Below are positions 44,271-49,583 of a stretch of 49,583 nucleotides of DNA, piece after piece. The notes beneath the pieces were generated by a model. That model saw only the letters and a list, made by a program, of their open reading frames with translations. It made no database searches and was not told the DNA's origin. The position numbers and the translations under genes are program-made. The stretch is taken from NCBI GenBank assembly GCA_029973955.1, contig JARKQJ010000081.1:1-49583 (forward strand), read 5' to 3'. Source of the DNA: Paludibaculum sp. (GTDB taxonomy: Bacteria > Acidobacteriota > Terriglobia > Bryobacterales > Bryobacteraceae). How positions within the stretch are numbered: position 1 is the first letter of the stretch; every line of letters begins with the position of its first letter.

Positions 44271-45788
44271 CTAGTTTGACAGCCGCAGAATCTCGCTTGC
44301 GATTCGCGCGAACGCCTGGTTCAACTGCGTGTTGTTCGGTGCGAACACATACAGCCCCGTCGGCTGCGTCCGCACATAGCTCGGGCTCGACGGATCGTTG
44401 GCGATCTTCGCCAGCAATACATCGTCCGGCGGATCTGAGCCCGTCGGATCACCCAGGCCAATCACGTAGAACGTCGGCGTCAGGTTCGTGTCGCTCCGAA
44501 TCCGTGTCGCGGCGTTGTCCGTCGCATTTCGCGCCGCCGCGCCGATATTGATCGGCTTGTCCGGCCGGAACTTCCCGCTGTAGTTCCCCGACGTGAATGT
44601 GGTAATGCGGTTGTCGTAGCAGCACCCTGTCGCGTTGCCATAGGCATCCTGCGTGGGGATGTAGGCAATGTCGCGGCGCACATAGGTCAGGTTCGTCGTG
44701 CCCGACCCAAAGCTGCAGCCTTGCCGGCTCTCGTTTCCGCTGGTCGCGCCGTTGATAGAAACATCCGTCGCATTGACGCCCGTCGAATACCGCGCATAGA
44801 TCCCATATGTCGCCCCCGTTGAATCCTCCGCGCTGCCGATCGTCGCCATCACGCCCAGCCGGTCTTGCGGATTCCAGGCGGCATTCGAGTTCGTGCGTCC
44901 CGCGGCGTCATAGCAGGTGCTCTTGGGGAATGAGTAGGTTGAACCGGTATTAGAGTACGACGTTGAACCGTCCCCGTACCGCGTATCCGCCAGCTTCTTC
45001 ACCGGCCAGTTCGCCGTCAGCGCTGTCGGCACCCCGTCCGTGAAGAACAGGATCATGTTCAGAGCGCCCGGCTCGTTGATCGCCTGCAATAGTTGGTATG
45101 CCTCCGAAATCGCCATCGCGCTGCTTGTACCGCCCGTGCACGAGATCGTCGAAATCACCGAATCCAGCGTCGGACTCGACGTCTTGAAGTTCTTCGAAGG
45201 TTGGTACCCCACATACATCCCGCTGCTGAACGTGATCAATGCCAGCCGGTCTCGTCCTTCCGCGAAGTTGGCGATAAACGACCGCGCCGCCGTCTTCATC
45301 GGTTCACACGAACTCGAGTTCGCCATACTGCCCGACCTGTCCAGCACGAGGATCATGTTCACATCGCGCCTCGAAGCCGTGCCCGTCGCCGACACATTCA
45401 CGTTCTTATACCCCGCCATTCGCAGGAAGTACGTCGGCGACGACACCGAGGCGGTTACCGACACCGTCCTCGTCCTCAGCCCCGTCTCCGCCACCACAAT
45501 ATTCACCACCAGGTTCTTCGTGTTCAATGAGCCGGTCGGATAATTCGCCGAAAAGAACGCGCTCGCCCGCGCCTTCGCCGCCGCTTCCTGCGACGCCAGC
45601 GTCAAACCAACGTTCAACGACCGCGCCGCCGCCAGCGCCGCCGCATCGCACGACGCCGAAAGCCGCGCTCTTACCAGGTACAGAAACGCCGCATCCACCG
45701 CCAGCGCCACCATGAATACCACCAGCACCAGCGTCACGCCCATCACCAGCAGCGCGAAGCCGCTCTTCCTAGAAAATCGATCGCGCAT
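44271..45788 (-). CDS. TadG-like protein with von Willebrand factor A domain
   Basis: Predicted 505-residue membrane-anchored protein. Residues 10-35 are a pseudopilin-type hydrophobic segment (FALLVMGVTLVLVVFMVALA), followed by a TadG/TadE-like helical region (CDAAALAAARSL). A VWA domain starts at about residue 144 with the MIDAS motif DRSGS (Asp150). An insert of ~130 residues contains four cysteines and repeats of Ser/Thr/Gly/Asn. It probably belongs to a Flp/Tad-type pilus or surface complex. It is last in a three-gene operon, with a 20-nt overlap with the gene before. Confidence 0.85.
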   Translation of the reverse strand: MRDRFSRKSGFALLVMGVTLVLVVFMVALAVDAAFLYLVRARLSASCDAAALAAARSLNVGLTLASQEAAAKARASAFFSANYPTGSLNTKNLVVNIVVAETGLRTRTVSVTASVSSPTYFLRMAGYKNVNVSATGTASRRDVNMILVLDRSGSMANSSSCEPMKTAARSFIANFAEGRDRLALITFSSGMYVGYQPSKNFKTSSPTLDSVISTISCTGGTSSAMAISEAYQLLQAINEPGALNMILFFTDGVPTALTANWPVKKLADTRYGDGSTSYSNTGSTYSFPKSTCYDAAGRTNSNAAWNPQDRLGVMATIGSAEDSTGATYGIYARYSTGVNATDVSINGATSGNESRQGCSFGSGTTNLTYVRRDIAYIPTQDAYGNATGCCYDNRITTFTSGNYSGKFRPDKPINIGAAARNATDNAATRIRSDTNLTPTFYVIGLGDPTGSDPPDDVLLAKIANDPSSPSYVRTQPTGLYVFAPNNTQLNQAFARIASEILRLSN

Positions 45789-46386
45789 AGACCGGCCCCC
45801 GGTTATTCAGAGTTGGAAAATCCTTCACCGGCGAGTTGAACCACGCCTCTGTCACAAACGCCAACTCCCCATCTCCCAGCGTCAGGATGTTCTCGAAATT
45901 CGTCGCCACCGCCGTCGCGTTCTTGAGATAGTTCGCCGCCGTGATCGTTCCGTTCGACGTCACAATCGAATCCGCCGGCGTCGCCAGCTTGCTCGAATTC
46001 AGACTCTTGTTCCCGATCACAATCCGCTGCGTGACCACCGTCTTGCCCAGATTCGTGCAGGCCGCCGTGGTCAGCCCGCCGTCTGTGCACTGCTGCGTCC
46101 CCACCTTCATCAGCTTGCTGAGGATCACCACCCCGCCCCCGCCCGGCCGCGGCATCTGCAACCCGGCCGCCAGCCGCACCACCAGATCCTGATTCCCGGT
46201 CTGGGAAAAATCCACCCACCGCGCGAACATATGTCCCGTGTCTCGTGCGATCTGGTTCGTCTGCATCAGCCGCTTCAGATCCAGCCCCATGATCACCATC
46301 GACATGTACAACGGGATCAGGAGCACGGCGCAAAGCCCGAACTCCATCATCGTGTTCCCGCGCTGACTTCTGCGGCGTCTCATCAT
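45769..46386 (-). CDS. TadE-like pseudopilin
   Basis: Predicted 205-residue protein, ATG 46386. Basic RRRRSQRG is followed by NTMMEFGLCAVLLIPLYMSMVIMG, the TadE-type N-terminal helix with the conserved Glu that allows processing after Gly (GNTMMEF). The rest is an extracytoplasmic beta-rich domain with two cysteines (QQCTDGG, TAACTNLG). It lies 5 nt downstream of the first TadE-like gene. Role: minor pilin or assembly factor of a Tad-type system. Confidence 0.8.
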   Translation of the reverse strand: MMRRRRSQRGNTMMEFGLCAVLLIPLYMSMVIMGLDLKRLMQTNQIARDTGHMFARWVDFSQTGNQDLVVRLAAGLQMPRPGGGGVVILSKLMKVGTQQCTDGGLTTAACTNLGKTVVTQRIVIGNKSLNSSKLATPADSIVTSNGTITAANYLKNATAVATNFENILTLGDGELAFVTEAWFNSPVKDFPTLNNRGPVYARSIF

Positions 46387-46391
46387 CGCTC

Positions 46392-46874
46392 TTACCTCGT
46401 CGGCGGACTCTGTCCCCCAGGCAGCCCTTCCATCCGGTCGGCAGCCCTCGCCACAATCGAGATCTTCCCCGCACTCCTCATCAGCGGCGCCATCCACGAC
46501 AACTGGTAGCCTTCCACCGACACTTCCACCAGGTTCCCCGGAATGTTTTCCGTCGTCTCCACCAGCGAGTCCGGCTTGTAGTACCGGATCTTGATGCAGT
46601 TGTTGCAGTTGCTGAGGAATCCCATCGCATTCCGCTTCACCACCGTCTGAATGGAAGCGTCCTGCCCCATCCCCGACTGCGTCTGGTAGGTCACCGCGTA
46701 CCGCACGCCTTCCCGCACCGCGTGCTGAAACGTGTTTTGCAGAAAGATCGCCAGCCCGTGATCAATGAACGCAAAGATCAGCGCCATCAAAGGCACCAAT
46801 ACCAGCCCGCCTTCGAGTATGGCGTTGCCCTTCTGCCGCCTGCGTCCTTGCGGTCGATTCCTCATGCTTCCCAT
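46392..46874 (-). CDS. TadE-like pseudopilin
   Basis: Predicted 160-residue protein (157 if ATG 46865 is used). RRRQKGNAILEGGLVLVPLMALIFAFIDHG is the TadE/pseudopilin start with a basic stretch, Gly cleavage site and conserved Glu, then a long hydrophobic helix. Two cysteines occur close together in LSNCNNCIK. It is the first gene of the operon with the TadE and TadG-like genes. The core Tad ATPase and platform genes are not in the window, so the system is incomplete or located elsewhere. Confidence 0.82.
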   Translation of the reverse strand: MGSMRNRPQGRRRQKGNAILEGGLVLVPLMALIFAFIDHGLAIFLQNTFQHAVREGVRYAVTYQTQSGMGQDASIQTVVKRNAMGFLSNCNNCIKIRYYKPDSLVETTENIPGNLVEVSVEGYQLSWMAPLMRSAGKISIVARAADRMEGLPGGQSPPTR

Positions 46875-47021
46875 ATCGGCATACCTGTGCGTGTACGCAC
46901 CCTCATCTCATCCATACCATCGGTTGTTCCGCTGGGAACCTGTATAGGACCAGAATCGGGCAAAACTAAGGCGTTACACCGGGGAAGACCGGGCCAACCA
47001 CCCCCACACCTACCTCATCCC
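46875..47021. promoter_or_regulatory. Upstream region of the Tad-like operon
   Basis: No gene is supported. The minus-strand operon promoter should be here. Two inverted repeats are seen: GTGCGT-GT-ACGCAC at 46887-46900 and GTTCC-GCTG-GGAAC at 46926-46939. Both are candidates for regulator sites; neither is a known consensus. Confidence 0.35.
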
Positions 47022-48266
47022 CTACCGCGCCGGCGCCCTCTTCTTGTACACGAACTTCTCCCAATCCACCGCACTCAGCCCCATCCGGTCCCACATCACC
47101 ACCCCTTTTTTCACTGTCAGTTCCGCCACGATCATCCGGTCCCCATCCAGCTTCGCCCCGGCCGAATCCACAAACCCAAACTCACCCTTCTGCACGCTCA
47201 GCACGGTGATGTCCGCCTCCGACCCCTCACTGAGATTCCCCAACTCCCGCCGCCCGATCTCCTGCGCCGGCGCCCACGTCGCCTCCCGGATCACGTCCTT
47301 CAGCGGCATCCCCATGTTCAGAATCTTCGACATCACGTTCGTCAGATCCTTCATCCCCGCGTTCATGCTCCCCGTGTGCAGGTCCGTCGAGATCGAATCC
47401 GGCCAGAACCCCTGCCGCACCATCGGCAGGGCGATATTCCAATAGAAGCTCCCGCCTCCGTGGCCGACGTCGAAGTAGATGCCCCTCTTCCGGCCCGCCT
47501 CCATCGCCGGATTCGTCTTCCCGTCCAGCAGTTCGTCCCGGTGCCCGCCATAGCAGTGCGTGTAGATGTCACCCGGCCGCAGCTTGTCTTCCATCAATCC
47601 CTTCAGGTTCCGCTCGCCATTTACATACCCGAAGTCCACCATCACCGGCAGCTTCATCGCATTGCCCGCCTTCACCGCCCCGTCCACGTCCGGCCAGCCC
47701 TGCTTGCTGTAGTGGGCCACCTTGAAGCCCACGATCACATCTTTGTGCTTCCGCGCCATCTCCGCCGCCGCCTCGGCGTTCATGTCGTTTGGATCGTTCT
47801 CGCTCGTCACCCCCATCCCACCGCCCACGATGTTCAGGAACGCCAGCACCCGCGTCTTCGCCCGGTCAATCACTCTCTGCCGGAAATCTTCGAAGTTCCG
47901 CGCCCCCGACGTCCCCGCATCCACCATCGTCGTCACCCCCGTCCGGAAACTGAAACTGTCCGGATAGACGCTCAGGTCGCCCGTATACACCCCTTTGATC
48001 CCCGTCCCCGCATACACGTGCACGTGCATGTCGATCAGCCCCGGAGTCACGTACAGCCCTTTCGCGCTCACCACCTTCGCCGCGTCCGATTCCGGAATCT
48101 CCTTCGCCACGCGCGCGATCTTGCCCCCGGCCACCGCCACGTCCATCACTCCATCGATCCCGCTCTTGGCGTCCACCACATGGCCGCCCTTCACCAGCAG
48201 GTCATACTTCGCCTGCCCCCACATCAGCCCCATCCCGAAGAGCACCACCGGAATCCAACGCGCCAT
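47022..48266 (-). CDS. Secreted amidohydrolase/deacetylase-type metalloenzyme
   Basis: Predicted 414-residue enzyme of the amidohydrolase superfamily. ATG 48266 gives a signal peptide (MARWIPVVLFGMGLMWG). The first metal motif is HVHVY (His81, His83), and Lys182 in VGFKVAHY is the expected carboxylated lysine bridge. Later ligands appear in YTHCYGGHRD and STDLHTGSMNAG. The EF_0837/AHA_3915 (dihydroorotase-like) group is the closest fit, with possible N-acyl amino acid deacetylase activity. No clear operon partner; the substrate is unknown. Confidence 0.85.
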   Translation of the reverse strand: MARWIPVVLFGMGLMWGQAKYDLLVKGGHVVDAKSGIDGVMDVAVAGGKIARVAKEIPESDAAKVVSAKGLYVTPGLIDMHVHVYAGTGIKGVYTGDLSVYPDSFSFRTGVTTMVDAGTSGARNFEDFRQRVIDRAKTRVLAFLNIVGGGMGVTSENDPNDMNAEAAAEMARKHKDVIVGFKVAHYSKQGWPDVDGAVKAGNAMKLPVMVDFGYVNGERNLKGLMEDKLRPGDIYTHCYGGHRDELLDGKTNPAMEAGRKRGIYFDVGHGGGSFYWNIALPMVRQGFWPDSISTDLHTGSMNAGMKDLTNVMSKILNMGMPLKDVIREATWAPAQEIGRRELGNLSEGSEADITVLSVQKGEFGFVDSAGAKLDGDRMIVAELTVKKGVVMWDRMGLSAVDWEKFVYKKRAPAR

Positions 48267-48404
48267 GGCACGCACCTCCACACCGCATCATAATCGCAAC
48301 CGCCTTCTCTCCGCGCGCTATATTTTCGTACCCGGGATCGTTTTCACAGAATCACTCCGCTCGCCACCCTTCTCTTCCGCGAATCACAGGTCTACGCTGA
48401 AGGC

Positions 48405-48914
48405 GTGGTCTTCGACCCGTCCGAACTCGCGCGCCTCGCTCGTGAGAAGGAGGACGAGAACCTCGCCTTCCGCCGCCATCTGCACGACCATCACGACGAC
48501 CTCCACCTCCTCCACGAGATCGGCGCCCGCGTCCAAGCCGCCTTCGATTGCACCCAGTGCTCCGCCTGCTGCCGCGAAACCCGCGTCGAAATCACCCCAG
48601 CGGATCTCACCTCCATCGCCGCATTCCTCAAGCTCCGCCCCGCCGAAGTCCGCCGCATGTACACCGAATCGACGCCCGATTCCACGCTCCTCATCGCTCA
48701 ACCCGAAGGCCATTGCGTCTTCCTGCACCGCGGCCTCTGCCTCATCTACGAAGTCCGCCCCACGCCTTGCCGCCTCTTCCCTTACCTCACCCCGCGCGAA
48801 TCCAGCCTCGGAGCCCGCACCGCCTCCATCTGGCGCCGCGCACACTTCTGCCCCATCGTCTTTGAAACGTTGGAACAACTCAAACACCGCACGGGCTTCC
48901 ACCCCAAGCACTAG
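48405..48914 (+). CDS. YkgJ-family cysteine cluster protein, second copy
   Basis: Predicted 169-residue protein starting at GTG 48405. CTQCSACCRETRVEI (Cys49, Cys52, Cys55, Cys56) and RGLCLIYEVRPTPCRLFPY form the YkgJ/UPF0153 zinc-or-iron-sulfur-binding signature; a further cysteine is in AHFCPIVFE. An N-terminal stretch is rich in His and Asp. The function of the family is unknown. It is convergent with the isomerase gene; both stops share the CTAG at 48911-48914. Confidence 0.8.
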   Translation: MVFDPSELARLAREKEDENLAFRRHLHDHHDDLHLLHEIGARVQAAFDCTQCSACCRETRVEITPADLTSIAAFLKLRPAEVRRMYTESTPDSTLLIAQPEGHCVFLHRGLCLIYEVRPTPCRLFPYLTPRESSLGARTASIWRRAHFCPIVFETLEQLKHRTGFHPKH

Positions 48915-49583
48915 CGACGGGGCAGTTCAAGCAGGGCCCGCGCTGCCGCCAGGCTCTCTTCCGCCTTCTCCCAGGCCTCCGCGCAGAAACACAGGTCCAC
49001 GCACCACCACTCGATCCGCGACAGTGCCCGCAGCTTCGGCACTACCTTCTCCCAGTCGATCAATCCCTGCCCGATCGGCAAATGCGTGCTCGTTTCGTCG
49101 CAGTACAACGTCCCATCCGAGTCGATCACGTGGACCGCTCCGATCGTGTCGTGCAGCATCTCCACCAGTTCCACCACCCCGCCGCCCAGCACCTCCGGCG
49201 CCCCGTGCTGCCGCGAGCCCTTCACCGCGCACATATACGCATGCGCCGTATCCAACATCACCCGGAACCACGGGTGCCCCACCAGCGTGTGCAGTTTCAG
49301 CACCTCCGAGGGCTTGTTGATCAGGAAGCCCGGCTCGAACTCCCAAGCCATCACCACCTGCGCCTGCCGCGCATGGTCGGCGCACTCCCGCCACACGTCC
49401 GCCAGCCGGTGAATCGTCGCCTCGTATTCCGCATCCGGCACTGACCCCGGCGCCGTGCTCGTATCCACCCGGATCATTGGACAGTTCAAGTCGTGGCACA
49501 ACTCCACCTGCCTCTTGAACTCCTCCACATAGCTCGGCCGGTTCCCCGCCACCGTGGGGCTGTGCGCCCCCAGGTCCGACGAA
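48911..49583 (-). CDS. Sugar phosphate isomerase/epimerase-like protein (partial)
   Basis: At least 224 residues of a TIM-barrel protein of the xylose isomerase-like family; the N-terminus lies beyond the window. Motifs include MIRVDTSTAPG, VVMAWEFEPGFL (Glu ligand), FRVMLDTAHAYM (Asp and His ligands), HVIDSDGTLYC and the C-terminal ALSRIEWWCVDLCF. A divalent-metal-dependent isomerisation or epimerisation of a sugar is expected. The last 31 nt before the window end are still in frame with no stop. Confidence 0.85.
   Translation of the reverse strand, partial: SSDLGAHSPTVAGNRPSYVEEFKRQVELCHDLNCPMIRVDTSTAPGSVPDAEYEATIHRLADVWRECADHARQAQVVMAWEFEPGFLINKPSEVLKLHTLVGHPWFRVMLDTAHAYMCAVKGSRQHGAPEVLGGGVVELVEMLHDTIGAVHVIDSDGTLYCDETSTHLPIGQGLIDWEKVVPKLRALSRIEWWCVDLCFCAEAWEKAEESLAAARALLELPRR

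Noticed and set aside
1..49583. tRNA genes, CRISPR arrays, insertion sequences, prophage
   Set aside because: None seen by eye: no cloverleaf with a TTC-A loop, no regular 25-40-bp repeats with spacers, no transposase-like protein.

Overview
The window looks like chromosomal DNA of a high-GC soil Acidobacteriota, most likely of the Bryobacterales/Solibacter type. This is inferred from an orphan duplicated FtsX-type permease, Tat-exported Gfo/Idh/MocA oxidoreductases, sulfatases, 'putative Ig' proteins with a shared C-terminal module, and many small secreted proteins. No tRNA, rRNA, CRISPR array, insertion sequence or phage gene was recognised.
Layout. 0-8.3 kb: a gene remnant at the edge, an orphan ABC-type permease, prephenate dehydratase (pheA), an XRE regulator with a degenerate S24-like domain, three tandem genes for near-identical small secreted Cys/Pro peptides, a seven-helix membrane protein, a small membrane-anchored protein and a SprT-like protease. 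8.4-18.2 kb: fabH, sulfatase, serine-pyruvate/alanine-glyoxylate-type aminotransferase, ATP-dependent helicase hrpB, a thioredoxin-fold protein, a histidine kinase and a Gfo/Idh/MocA oxidoreductase. 18.2-26.6 kb: pyruvate carboxylase, a DUF4097-type lipoprotein, a second sulfatase and a large Ig-like secreted protein. 26.8-37.6 kb: Tat-exported class V aminotransferase, FMN split-barrel protein, OmpA-family protein, YkgJ-type protein, VOC protein, second Gfo/Idh/MocA oxidoreductase, choice-of-anchor-like CxxCH protein, heme A synthase, methyltransferase, polytopic membrane protein and a RelE-type toxin-antitoxin pair. 37.5-41 kb: the sdhCAB operon. 41-49.6 kb: two paralogous small secreted proteins, a Tat-type HisC-like aminotransferase, creatininase, a three-gene TadE/TadE/TadG-VWA operon, an amidohydrolase, a second YkgJ protein and a partial sugar phosphate isomerase/epimerase.
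How genes work together. sdhCAB with ctaA and pyruvate carboxylase serve aerobic respiration and anaplerosis; fabH and pheA are core biosynthesis. Sulfatases, Gfo/Idh/MocA proteins and the isomerase suggest sugar or polysaccharide use. The most unusual element is the tandem peptide family at 5407-6042: three signal-peptide-bearing ORFs of 46-50 codons with an invariant 15-residue core, two of which differ over 36 codons only by synonymous changes, followed on the same strand by a seven-helix membrane protein. By eye, strand composition (G over C) also reverses near 5-9 kb independently of gene direction, as expected near a replication terminus or an inversion edge.
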